Below are positions 8,158 through 15,632 of a DNA stretch of 64,000 nucleotides, piece after piece. A program made the position numbers and the translations under genes. Positions within the stretch are counted from its first letter, which is position 1. Each line of letters begins with the position of its first letter. The notes under the pieces are model-generated. The model did not search any database. It had not been told where the DNA came from and saw only the letters and a program-made list of their open reading frames with translations. This DNA is from Acidimicrobiia bacterium (lineage in GTDB: Bacteria; Actinomycetota; Acidimicrobiia; Spongiisociales; ZC4RG35), in assembly GCA_017577575.1 (NCBI GenBank), contig PKRG01000001.1, forward strand, positions 310,001 through 374,000, read 5' to 3'.

Positions 8158-8846
8158 AGGTCGGGCAGGACGATCTCCTCGCCCGGGAAGATCAGGTCGG
8201 GGTCGCCGGAGCGAATCCGCCCGCGGTTCTCTTCCACCACCCGCATCCAGTACGGCGCCGTCTCGCTGTCCCGGGGCGGCCGGCCCAAGACGTCGGCGAG
8301 GCGCCGTTCGGCGATCACCCACAGGTTGTCGCCGGGCTCGACGACCACGGTGGTGGGCTCGGTCGTCCGGGGAGGAGCCGGCTCGGGAGCCGGGGGCGGT
8401 GGAGCGGCCTCGGCGGTGGGCGGGGCGGGCTCCGGCCCGGCCGGGACCGGCACGTAGGCGGGATGGACCGCCTCCTGCGCCGGTGTCGGCCCGGGCGCAT
8501 CGGCCGCCACCGCCGGGGTCATCGTCCCGAACATGAGCGAGCCTGCCACCAACGCGTCCACCGCCCGTCGGAGCGGCGGTATCGACAGCCAACGCAGGGT
8601 GTGCCGGGTTCCCGCCAGCCTCGCCACGGCGTAGACGGCCGTCGAGAGCGTCATCCACCCGACGAGGGCCAGCCCTCCGAGACGGGCGAAGGAGGCCAGC
8701 ACCAGCTCGAGGTCGGTGGAGGCGAGCCAGGCGCCGAGGTCCTCCCAGTCGACGGTCATGCCGTCCAGGCGCCCCAGCCGCAGCAGCGCCGCGCCGGCGG
8801 CGGCCGAGCCTGTCATCCAGGTCAGGGCGACGAGCCTCGGGCGCAT
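8154..8846 (-). CDS. Membrane protein with C-terminal LysM domain
   Basis: The 230-residue protein has an N-terminal hydrophobic segment (about 5-22), a second near 50-72 and a third near 92-110. An Ala/Pro-rich linker follows, then a C-terminal LysM-like module (VVEPGDNLWVIAERRL to the end at IVLP). LysM binds peptidoglycan or chitin-type glycans, so the tail probably contacts the wall while the N-terminus stays in the membrane. The ATG at 8846 was chosen because a TAACTT hexamer (8854-8859) stands 7 nt upstream; a start 24 codons earlier is open but adds an Arg/Pro-rich stretch. Confidence 0.8.
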   Translation of the reverse strand: MRPRLVALTWMTGSAAAGAALLRLGRLDGMTVDWEDLGAWLASTDLELVLASFARLGGLALVGWMTLSTAVYAVARLAGTRHTLRWLSIPPLRRAVDALVAGSLMFGTMTPAVAADAPGPTPAQEAVHPAYVPVPAGPEPAPPTAEAAPPPPAPEPAPPRTTEPTTVVVEPGDNLWVIAERRLADVLGRPPRDSETAPYWMRVVEENRGRIRSGDPDLIFPGEEIVLPDL

Positions 8847-8902
8847 GGCATCGAAGTTACGCGCCGGTGGACGGCGATGGAAGGGGAACGCCGCGGCTGT
8901 CA

Positions 8903-8908
8903 TAAGAT
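8903..8908 (+). promoter_or_regulatory. Probable -10 element for the DUF3107 gene
   Basis: TAAGAT would put the transcript start near 8915, giving a roughly 25-nt leader that contains the AGAGGAG ribosome site. No clear -35 is visible. Confidence 0.5.
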
Positions 8909-8939
8909 TGTGGGCCACGTCCAGAGGAGTTCCCCCCGC

Positions 8940-9170
8940 ATGAAGGCCCGTATCGGTGTTGCCGACAGCAGCAAGGTCATCGAGATCGAAGTAGAGGACG
9001 CGGAGAAGTTCCGGGCCCAGGTGGAGGAGGCGTTCGCCTCCGAGGAGACCGACGTCTACTGGTTCACCGACGTGAAGAACCGGTCGATCGGCGTGCCCGT
9101 GAACCGCATCGCGTTCGTCGAGATCGACCCCGACGAGCCCCGCAAAGTCGGGTTCGCTCCCGGAACCTGA
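8940..9170 (+). CDS. DUF3107 family protein
   Basis: A 76-residue protein typical of the actinobacterial DUF3107 family, of unknown function: a short conserved start (MKARIGVADSSKVIEIEVE), one helix and a VPVNRIAFVEID strand. Unlike many genes here it has a good Shine-Dalgarno, AGAGGAG, 8-9 nt before the ATG, plus a TAAGAT element further upstream. It faces whiB, with 3 nt between the two stop codons. Confidence 0.9.
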   Translation: MKARIGVADSSKVIEIEVEDAEKFRAQVEEAFASEETDVYWFTDVKNRSIGVPVNRIAFVEIDPDEPRKVGFAPGT

Positions 9171-9173
9171 TCC

Positions 9174-9455
9174 TCAGCGACGGCGTCGATCCGCCAGCCA
9201 GCGCTTGCGTAGCCGGCGCCGCTCTTCCTCGGGGTAGCCACCCCAGATGCCCGACTCCTGGTTCGACTCCAGGGCGAACTGCAGGCACTCCTCGCGAACC
9301 GAGCACGTCCGGCAGATCGCCAACGCCTCGTCGATCTGGCGGAGGGCCGCACCGGTGGTCCCGGCAGGAAAGAACAGGCTCGGCTCCGAGTCGCGGCAAG
9401 CGGCCGCATCCTGCCATGTGACGGTCGTCGACGGAGCAAAGATGTCGATGGTCAC
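9174..9455 (-). CDS. whiB: WhiB family iron-sulfur transcriptional regulator
   Basis: A 93-residue Wbl protein. Four Cys residues (20, 48, 51, 57) in the pattern C-x27-C-x2-C-x5-C would bind a redox- or NO-sensitive [4Fe-4S] cluster, followed by GIWGG and a basic C-terminal DNA-binding tail. Wbl proteins act with the principal sigma factor and are restricted to actinobacteria and their phages. The GTG at 9455 fits family length; the longer frame would run through the operator. A CRP-like palindrome is centred 49 nt upstream of the start, recalling M. tuberculosis whiB1, which is controlled by CRP. WhiB1/WhiB2-like placement is inferred from size only. Confidence 0.92.
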   Translation of the reverse strand: MTIDIFAPSTTVTWQDAAACRDSEPSLFFPAGTTGAALRQIDEALAICRTCSVREECLQFALESNQESGIWGGYPEEERRRLRKRWLADRRRR

Positions 9456-9495
9456 GCGCGTCTCCAGTGGTCGTCTCGTATCGTCGGAGAAGGGC

Positions 9496-9513
9496 TTGTG
9501 AATCGATTCACAA
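9496..9513. promoter_or_regulatory. CRP/GlxR-type operator between whiB and glpQ
   Basis: TTGTGAATCGATTCACAA is a perfect palindrome (20 bp with the flanking C and G) and contains TGTGA-N6-TCACA, the known CRP, Rv3676 and GlxR consensus. For whiB a candidate -10, TACGAG (complement of 9475-9480), would place the operator centre about 37 nt upstream of the transcript start, overlapping the -35 region. Confidence 0.8.
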
Positions 9514-9574
9514 GGCCTGCCACACGGAAATCGGGTCCTGCGAGTGGTCGGCGGCGGAACGGTACCCTCTGGCA

Positions 9575-10285
9575 GTGGCCGACGCAATAGGTTCTTTCGC
9601 GTTCTTCGATCCTGAGCCGATGGTGGTGGGCCACCGCGGCAACCCTACGCGACACCCCGACAACACGCTGGCCGGCGTCCTGTCGGGCCTCGAGGTCGCC
9701 GACGCCGTCGAAGTGGACGTCCGGATGAGCTCCGACGGGCTGCTCGTCCTCGCCCACGACCCCTACGTCGGCGGCAAGCCCGTCCACGCCACCCCGTGGG
9801 CCGACCTGGTGGGCTCCGACGGGAGGCCCCTGTGCCAACTGGAAGAGGCGCTGGCGGTGCCCGGCCGGGTGTGCATCGAGGTGAAGAACATCCCCGGCGA
9901 GGAGGGCTTCGATCCCCACGGACGGGTGGTGCTGCTGGCCGCCTCCCGGGCCCGGCCGACCGACGTGATCGCCGGCTTCTACTGGCCGGACCTGGACCTG
10001 ATCCGGTCCCGGGCGCCGGAGGTCGCCACGTGCCTGGTAGTGGGCGTCGGTGGCTCTCCCGCCGACGCGGTGTCCTATGCTGGGGAGAGAGGCCATGCCG
10101 CCATCTCGGTCGATCACACCCTGATCGACGGATCGCTGCTCGAGCTCGCCTCCGCAGCCGGTGTGCGCGTGATGGCTTGGACCGTCGACGACCCGCGGCG
10201 GGCACGCGAGTTGTTCGCCATGGGGGTGACGGCGATCATTTCCGATGACCCCGAATCGTTGAGAGACGTCCGGAGCGCCCGATGA
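9575..10285 (+). CDS. Glycerophosphodiester phosphodiesterase family protein
   Basis: A 236-residue GDPD TIM-barrel protein, probably hydrolysing glycerophosphodiesters to glycerol-3-phosphate and an alcohol. It shows the HRG start (VVGHRGN near residues 19-25), PDNT, the metal-binding EVDV pair, the second His in AHDPY and a C-terminal WTVDD segment. There is no signal peptide, so it is cytoplasmic. The GTG at 9575 follows TACCCT (9563-9568) by 6 nt and fits family length. It leads the glpQ-yqeY-ligase operon. Confidence 0.88.
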   Translation: MADAIGSFAFFDPEPMVVGHRGNPTRHPDNTLAGVLSGLEVADAVEVDVRMSSDGLLVLAHDPYVGGKPVHATPWADLVGSDGRPLCQLEEALAVPGRVCIEVKNIPGEEGFDPHGRVVLLAASRARPTDVIAGFYWPDLDLIRSRAPEVATCLVVGVGGSPADAVSYAGERGHAAISVDHTLIDGSLLELASAAGVRVMAWTVDDPRRARELFAMGVTAIISDDPESLRDVRSAR

Positions 10286-10758
10286 CAACCGACGAGAAAG
10301 TCAGCATCCAAGACCAGCTGTCCGCCGAGCTGAAAGACGCCATGAAGAAGGGCGACAAGGCTCGGCGCGACGTCATCCGCCAAGTGCTGACCGAGGTGCG
10401 CACGGTGTCGAGCCAGGCGGGCGTCGGCGAGGTCACCGACGAGGTGTACCGCGTGGTGATCGCCGCCTACATCAAGAAGATGTCGAAGGCCCGCGACGAG
10501 TACCGCGAGATGGGCGAACGCGGCGCGGAGATGGCCGACAAGCTCGACTTCGAGATCGAGTACCTGTCCCGGTGGCTCCCGTCGAAACTCGGCGAGGAGG
10601 AGACGCTGCGCCTGGTGCGCCAGACCATCGAGGATCTCAACGTGGCGGGCAACCCGAAGGCGGTCGGCAAGGTCGTGGGGGCGTTGATGAAAACCCGCAA
10701 CGACCTCGACGGCGCCCTGGTCAACCGTCTCACGCGTCAGGAGCTGGGGGCCGACTGA
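10282..10758 (+). CDS. GatB/YqeY domain protein
   Basis: A 158-residue stand-alone YqeY domain, related to the tRNA-binding tail of GatB. The match includes the helical N-terminus (a DAMKKGDKARRDVIR-type block), EIEYLSRWLPSKL and a NPKAVGKVVGALM helix near the end. Its function is not firmly established; tRNA or aminoacyl-tRNA interaction is inferred from homology. The ATG overlaps the glpQ stop by 4 nt. Confidence 0.88.
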   Translation: MTTDEKVSIQDQLSAELKDAMKKGDKARRDVIRQVLTEVRTVSSQAGVGEVTDEVYRVVIAAYIKKMSKARDEYREMGERGAEMADKLDFEIEYLSRWLPSKLGEEETLRLVRQTIEDLNVAGNPKAVGKVVGALMKTRNDLDGALVNRLTRQELGAD

Positions 10759-10781
10759 GCCAGCGCGCCGCCTACCCGCCG

Positions 10782-11675
10782 ATGCTGGCCACCCCGTGGC
10801 CGGCGCCTTTCGACGACGAAGACTGGTGGTTCGAGCTCAAGTGGGACGGCTACCGCTGCGTCGCGCGCGCCGAGCGCTCGGGCCTGCGGATGTGGAGCCG
10901 GCGGGGTCTCGACCTCGGCGACCGTTTCCATGAGGTCGCCGCTCTCCGTCTCCCCGAAGGCTGGGTGTTCGACGGGGAGGTGATCGCATTCGACGAGGCG
11001 GGCCGGCCCGACTTCCAGCTGCTCCAGGCGGGTGAGCCCGCCACCTACGTGATCTTCGACGTGCTGGAGTCGCCGGCGGGCCCGCTCGTGTCGGCGCCGA
11101 TCGAAGAGCGGAAGGGCGCCCTCGAGGAGCTCGAGCTGGGAGACCGGGTGCTGGTGGACCGGCCGATCCGGGGGAGCGGGATCGCCCTGTACGACGCGGT
11201 GCGGGAACGCGACCTCGAAGGGATCGTGGCGAAGAGGGCGCAGAGCCGCTACCAGCCTGGCCGCCGCTCGCCCGACTGGCGGAAGGTCGCCCTGCGCCGG
11301 ACGATGCGCGCCGTGGTCGGCGGTTGGCTGCCCGGCGACGGCGGCCGGCGCGGCACCTTCGGGTCCCTCCTTGTGGGGCTGTGGGACGGTCCCGACCTGC
11401 GGTGGGCCGGTGCTGTAGGCTCCGGGTTCGACGACCGGACGCTCCGCAGGCTCGGCGAGATCATCGCCGGCATCGAACGGGCGACGCCGCCGTTCGTGGA
11501 CACCTCGTCGGTTCCCCGCGGCGCCCGCTGGTGCGAGCCGGTGGTGAACGTGTTCGTGGAGTACAAGGAGTGGACCCGCGACCGGCGGCTCCGGGCGCCG
11601 GTGTTCAAAGGCATAGACCTGGACCCCGCTCCTCCTCTGTGGGAGGAGGAAGGGCCGGATCAGGCGGACTTCTGA
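10782..11675 (+). CDS. ATP-dependent DNA ligase (LigD/LigC-type ligase domain)
   Basis: A 297-residue stand-alone ligase. It has nucleotidyl-lysine motif I in ELKWDGYRC, motif III-like FDGEVIAFD, motif IV in EGIVAKR, motif V (WRKVAL) and a C-terminal OB domain. It resembles the ligase module of LigD and actinobacterial LigC; no polymerase or phosphoesterase module is attached. It converges on Ku with a 16-nt overlap, so a role in end joining is likely. The ATG at 10782 is conservative: a CTG at 10755 overlapping the yqeY stop would add nine plausible residues (SQRAAYPP after the initiator). Confidence 0.88.
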   Translation: MLATPWPAPFDDEDWWFELKWDGYRCVARAERSGLRMWSRRGLDLGDRFHEVAALRLPEGWVFDGEVIAFDEAGRPDFQLLQAGEPATYVIFDVLESPAGPLVSAPIEERKGALEELELGDRVLVDRPIRGSGIALYDAVRERDLEGIVAKRAQSRYQPGRRSPDWRKVALRRTMRAVVGGWLPGDGGRRGTFGSLLVGLWDGPDLRWAGAVGSGFDDRTLRRLGEIIAGIERATPPFVDTSSVPRGARWCEPVVNVFVEYKEWTRDRRLRAPVFKGIDLDPAPPLWEEEGPDQADF

Positions 11676-12451
11676 GACTTCTGTGACTTCGTCGCCTCGA
11701 CCGACGCCTTGAGGGCGTCGAGCAGGTCGACGACCTTGGTCGTCTTGGGTGCCTCGGGAGCGACGATCTCCTCGCCCGCCACCTTCGCTGCCGCCGCCGC
11801 CTCGATCGCCTCGCGGGTGGTGTCGACGAACTCGGAGGGGTCGAAAGGCCGGGTCAGGTTCTCGATCAGGGCCTCGGCCATCTTCACCTCCTCGTCCCGG
11901 ATCTCGACGTCCCCTTCGAGCTCCTCGAACTCGGCAGCGCGGATCTCGTCGGGCCAGTGCATCGTCTCCATGACGAGGACCCCGTCCTTGGGTCGCAACG
12001 TCGCCAGGTGCTGCTTCTCACGGATCGTCACCTTGGCGATGGCGACGACACCCTTTTCCTCCAGCGCCCGCTCGAAGATCCGGTAGGCCTTGAGCCCGGT
12101 CTTGTCGGGCGCCAGGTAGTACGACTTCTGGTACATGATCGGGTCGATCTCGGAGGCGTCGACGAACTGGACGATATCGACGAGCTTCGAGCTTCCCGGG
12201 CTGGCCGCCTCCAACTCCTCGTCGGTGAACACGACGTAGCGGCCCTTCTCGAACTCGTACCCCTTGACGATGTCTTCCCAGGCGACTTCCTGCCCATCCG
12301 ACTCTGCGACCCGCTTGTAGCGGATCGGGACGTTGTCGCCCTTGCGGAGCTGCTTGAAGCTCGGGCTGCGGTTCTCGGTGGCGGTGTACATGGACACCGG
12401 GATGCTGACCAGCCCGAAGCTGATGGCGCCCTTCCAGATCGAACGAGGCAT
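11660..12451 (-). CDS. ku: Non-homologous end-joining protein Ku
   Basis: Bacterial Ku homodimers encircle DNA ends and recruit ligase. The 263-residue protein covers the Ku core (MPRSIWKGAISFGLVSIPV start, the YKSYYLAPDK-like region YQKSYYLAPD, and GVLVMETMHWPDEIR). A low-complexity Lys/Ser/Gln tail at the C-terminus is expected to bind DNA or ligase. The ATG at 12451 follows TACACT (complement of 12458-12463) by 6 nt. It faces the ATP ligase, so both halves of a minimal NHEJ system are here. Confidence 0.95.
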   Translation of the reverse strand: MPRSIWKGAISFGLVSIPVSMYTATENRSPSFKQLRKGDNVPIRYKRVAESDGQEVAWEDIVKGYEFEKGRYVVFTDEELEAASPGSSKLVDIVQFVDASEIDPIMYQKSYYLAPDKTGLKAYRIFERALEEKGVVAIAKVTIREKQHLATLRPKDGVLVMETMHWPDEIRAAEFEELEGDVEIRDEEVKMAEALIENLTRPFDPSEFVDTTREAIEAAAAAKVAGEEIVAPEAPKTTKVVDLLDALKASVEATKSQKSQKSA

Positions 12452-12494
12452 GCAGCCAGTGTATGCGGCTTTCGCGCTCTCGGCCCAGGGAGAT

Positions 12495-13847
12495 TCAGGA
12501 AGCGACCTCGTCGAGGAGGGCGGCGAGGGCATCGAGGTCGGGCTCGATGCGACGGATCCGCTCGGGAGCCGAGAGGAGCCCGGCCAGGTCCTGGGGGAGA
12601 GCAGGGGCGGTCCCGGTGGCCTCTTCCACCACCTCGGGGAACTTGGCGGGGTGGGCGGTGCCCACCACCACCGTCGGGCCCGGCGCCGGAGCCCGCTCCG
12701 CCACCGCCCAGGCCGTGGCGGTGTGCGGATCGAGGACGATGCCGCGTTCGGCGTGGACGCGGCGGATCGTGGCGACGATGTCGGCGTCGGTGAGCCAGCC
12801 GGCGTCGAAGGCCTCCCGCAGCCGGGCGTGGACCTCCGCAGGGAGTTGCAGGATGCCCCGGCGGACGAGCACGTCCTGCATCTCCCGGATCGTGCCCGCC
12901 GACTCCCCGACGGCTTCGTAAAGGTAGCGCTCCAGGTTCGACGGGACCTGGATGTCCATCGCCGGGGCGAACGTGTGCTCCACCGCCGACACCCGCAACA
13001 CGCCGGTGGTGACCAGGTCGGCGAGCCCGTGGTTGGCGTTGTTGGCCACCACCAGCTTCGAGATCTCCGCCCCCATGCGCCGGGCGAGATGGGCGGCGTA
13101 GACGTTGCCGAAGTTGCCGGTCGGCACCACGAAGCGCACCGGCCGGCCGAGACGTTGCGCCCAGTAGGCGTAGTAGGCGGATTGGGCGACGATCCGCGCC
13201 CAGTTGATCGAGTTCACCGCCCCCAGCGGGTGCCGGTCACCCAGAGTGGTGAACGCCTGCTTCACGAGTCGCTGGCAATCGTCGAAGGTGCCCCGGACGG
13301 CGACGGCGTGGACGTTGGCGTCGGGCACGGTGGTCATCTGCCGGCGCTGCACCTCCGACACCGCCCCCTCCGGGTAGAGGATCACGATCTCGATGCCCGG
13401 CAGGCCCCGGCACCCCTCGATCGCCGCCGAGCCGGTGTCGCCGCTGGTGGCGCCGAGCACCAACAGCCGGCGCCCTTCCCGCTCGAGGACACGCTGGAAC
13501 AGAGGGCCGACCAATTGGAGGGCGTAGTCCTTGAACGACAGCGTCGGGCCCCAGAACAACTCGAGCACGTAGAGGTCGTTGTCGACCTGGGTGAGCGGCG
13601 CCACGTCGGGATGGCGGAAGCGCCCGTACACATCCGCCACCATTTCCTCCAGCTCGCCGGCGAGGGGATCGGGCTCCACGAAGGGGCGGACCAAGGCGGC
13701 GACGGCGGAGGCGTAGTCGTCGGGGAGCGGGGGGAGGCGGGGGATCTCCTTCGGCACGTACAGGCCCCCGTCGGGCGCCAAGCCCTCGAGCAGGATGTCG
13801 GCGAACTCTCGGGGCGGTGCCCCGCCCCGGGTCGACACGTAGAGCAT
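12495..13847 (-). CDS. thrC: Threonine synthase
   Basis: ThrC converts O-phosphohomoserine to threonine with PLP. The 450-residue protein has the N-terminal STRGGAPP block, the PLP-lysine segment PTLSFKDYALQL, the phosphate loop GATSGDTGSAA and FVVPTGNFGNVYAA. This is the longer ThrC class typical of enterics and fungi rather than the short actinobacterial form. The ATG at 13847 overlaps the hom stop (ATGA), so the pair is coupled. thrB does not follow. Confidence 0.94.
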   Translation of the reverse strand: MLYVSTRGGAPPREFADILLEGLAPDGGLYVPKEIPRLPPLPDDYASAVAALVRPFVEPDPLAGELEEMVADVYGRFRHPDVAPLTQVDNDLYVLELFWGPTLSFKDYALQLVGPLFQRVLEREGRRLLVLGATSGDTGSAAIEGCRGLPGIEIVILYPEGAVSEVQRRQMTTVPDANVHAVAVRGTFDDCQRLVKQAFTTLGDRHPLGAVNSINWARIVAQSAYYAYWAQRLGRPVRFVVPTGNFGNVYAAHLARRMGAEISKLVVANNANHGLADLVTTGVLRVSAVEHTFAPAMDIQVPSNLERYLYEAVGESAGTIREMQDVLVRRGILQLPAEVHARLREAFDAGWLTDADIVATIRRVHAERGIVLDPHTATAWAVAERAPAPGPTVVVGTAHPAKFPEVVEEATGTAPALPQDLAGLLSAPERIRRIEPDLDALAALLDEVAS

Positions 13848-15124
13848 CAGGCGGTGTCGCCCACGACCCTGATGACCGAGGCGACCTGGCGGACCGTGTC
13901 GATCTCCGCCAACCGCTGTTGGGCCTTGGCGTGTGCCGCCTCCGGGGCGGCGTGGGTGATGAGGAGCAAGGTGGCGTCCTCGCCGCGGCCTTCCTGCCAC
14001 ACGGAGCGGATCGACACGCCTGCCTCGCCGAACGCGCCGGCGATCGCGGCCAGCACGCCGGGGGCGTCGTCGACCTCGAGCCGGAGGTAGTGGCAGGTGT
14101 CGACCTGGCCGAAGTCGGCGACGACACCGGCGCCGATCCGAACCCGCGGCGCCACCGGGGCATGGGCCAGCAACTCCCGGGCGGCGGTCACCACGTCGCC
14201 GAGCACGGCGGTGGCGGTGGGATCGCCGCCGGCACCGGGCCCGGAGAAGAGCAGCTCGCCCAGCGCCGGGCCGGAGACGAACACGGCGTTCTGAGCGCCC
14301 CGGACCGCCGCCAGCGGATGGTTGTCGGGCACCAGGGCCGGGTGGACCCGGACGCTGACACCGTCGGGAGTGGACTCGGCGACACCCAGCAGCTTCACCA
14401 CGTACCCGAGCCTGGCGGCGAAGGCGATGTCGGTGGAAGAGATGTGCTCGATCCCCTCCATGTAGACACGATCCAGGTCGACCCACACGCCGAAGGCGAG
14501 CCCGGCGAGGATCGCCGCTTTGGCGGCGGCATCCGCCCCGGACACGTCGGCCGTCGGGTCCGCTTCGGCATAGCCGAGCCGTTGCGCTTCGGCCAGGACG
14601 TCGGCGTAGGGAAGCCCGTCCTCGCTCATCTTGGTGAGGATGAAGTTGGTGGTGCCGTTGACGATGCCCATCACCGATGTGATGCGCTCCCCGGCGAGCG
14701 ATTCGGAGAGCGGCCGGATGATCGGGATGCCCCCACCGACGGCCGCCTCGAACAGGAGCGACACGCCGTTGGCTTCGGCCCGCTGGAACAGCGTCGGCCC
14801 TTCGGCCGCCACCAGCTGCTTGTTGGCGGTGACGACGGGCTTTCCCGCATCCAGAGCACGGAGGACGAGCGACCGGGCCGGCTCCATGCCTCCCATGAGC
14901 TCGACGACCAGTCCGACGTCGGGGTCGTCGACGACGTCCTCGGGGCGGTCGGTGGCATAACTGGACGGGAACGGGCGTTGCTTTTCGAGGTCACGCACCG
15001 CGACCTTGACCAGCTCCAGGTCCAGTCCGGTCTTGGCGGTGATCACGTCGCTCTCGGTGAGGAGCTTGTGAGCGAGGCTTCCGCCGACGACGCCGCCACC
15101 GAGGATTCCGATTCCTACGCGCAT
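13847..15124 (-). CDS. hom: Homoserine dehydrogenase with ACT domain
   Basis: Hom reduces aspartate semialdehyde to homoserine. The 425-residue monofunctional enzyme has an N-terminal Rossmann fold (GILGGGVVGGSLA, residues 5-17), the catalytic domain with GIVNGTTNFIL and a C-terminal ACT domain (about 345-420) that normally mediates threonine feedback. The ATG at 15124 follows TACCGT (complement of 15134-15139) by 9 nt. The open frame extends upstream through the tRNA and is not coding there. It is divergent from tRNA-Arg. Confidence 0.95.
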   Translation of the reverse strand: MRVGIGILGGGVVGGSLAHKLLTESDVITAKTGLDLELVKVAVRDLEKQRPFPSSYATDRPEDVVDDPDVGLVVELMGGMEPARSLVLRALDAGKPVVTANKQLVAAEGPTLFQRAEANGVSLLFEAAVGGGIPIIRPLSESLAGERITSVMGIVNGTTNFILTKMSEDGLPYADVLAEAQRLGYAEADPTADVSGADAAAKAAILAGLAFGVWVDLDRVYMEGIEHISSTDIAFAARLGYVVKLLGVAESTPDGVSVRVHPALVPDNHPLAAVRGAQNAVFVSGPALGELLFSGPGAGGDPTATAVLGDVVTAARELLAHAPVAPRVRIGAGVVADFGQVDTCHYLRLEVDDAPGVLAAIAGAFGEAGVSIRSVWQEGRGEDATLLLITHAAPEAAHAKAQQRLAEIDTVRQVASVIRVVGDTA

Positions 15125-15173
15125 GGGGGGAAAACGGTAGTCCCCGGCATTCGGCGCCGGAACAGCGCGCTTG

Positions 15174-15179
15174 TACACT
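15174..15179 (+). promoter_or_regulatory. Probable -10 element of tRNA-Arg promoter
   Basis: TACACT in TTGTACACTG, 14 nt before the mature tRNA 5' end. It is identical to the hexamer upstream of tRNA-Gln. Confidence 0.5.
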
Positions 15180-15193
15180 GGGGGTCTCCACTC

Positions 15194-15265
15194 GCTCCCG
15201 TAGCTCAGGGGATAGAGCACTGGTCTCCGGAACCAGGTGCGCAGGTTCGAGTCCTGCCGGGAGCG
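15194..15265 (+). tRNA. tRNA-Arg (anticodon CCG)
   Basis: A 72-nt cloverleaf: acceptor GCTCCCG with CGGGAGC, D-arm GCTC/GAGC, anticodon stem CTGGT/ACCAG with loop CTCCGGA (anticodon CCG, reads CGG), T-stem GCAGG/CCTGC with TTCGAGT, discriminator G. CCA is not encoded. Confidence 0.96.
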
Positions 15266-15293
15266 CTCTGTCGACGTCGGGCCCGTCCCGACT

Positions 15294-15325
15294 GCCCGGT
15301 CGAAGCGCAGCCTTCGCGGGCTTTT
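15294..15325 (+). terminator. Intrinsic terminator after tRNA-Arg
   Basis: GCCCG (15294-15298) pairs with CGGGC (15317-15321) and CGAAG (15301-15305) with CTTCG (15312-15316), with a 2-nt bulge and 6-nt loop, followed directly by TTTT. It is one of the few convincing intrinsic terminators in the window and separates the tRNA from the rho leader. Confidence 0.8.
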
Positions 15326-15632
15326 CGGCGTCGGGGGCGTTGACACCCTTTCCGACACCCCTCGATGCGGCCACAGGCCCGTTCCTCGTTCCGCAGCTCC
15401 TTCGGACTCGGGTGCCGAAACGCCGGGAGCCGACTAAAATGAACTACGAGTTTTTCGCCCGTTCCCTGCGAGCCCTCCTTCGGGAGACCCATCTTTGTCA
15501 GGGGTGGGGCCATCGGGTAAGATGCGCCCACGGCGGGGGGTCCCCCGTCACGATTCACACCACCTCGCACCTTCGCTGCGCCGGTTCGGGCACACGCTCA
15601 AGTGTTTGGGGTACGCCGACCGAGGTTTCTGA
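15326..15632 (+). other. rho upstream region without a recognisable gene
   Basis: About 300 nt lie between the tRNA-Arg terminator and the rho ATG. An open frame of 98 codons (15340-15636) lacks any family resemblance and overlaps rho out of frame. The region contains the promoter at 15495-15523 and an untranslated leader of roughly 100 nt. Rho genes often have long leaders subject to autoregulation; no specific structure could be assigned. Confidence 0.5.
15495..15523 (+). promoter_or_regulatory. rho promoter
   Basis: TTGTCA (15495-15500) and TAAGAT (15518-15523) are separated by exactly 17 nt, one of the best vegetative sigma-factor promoter matches in the window. Transcription would start near 15530, about 100 nt before the ATG. 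Confidence 0.7.
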
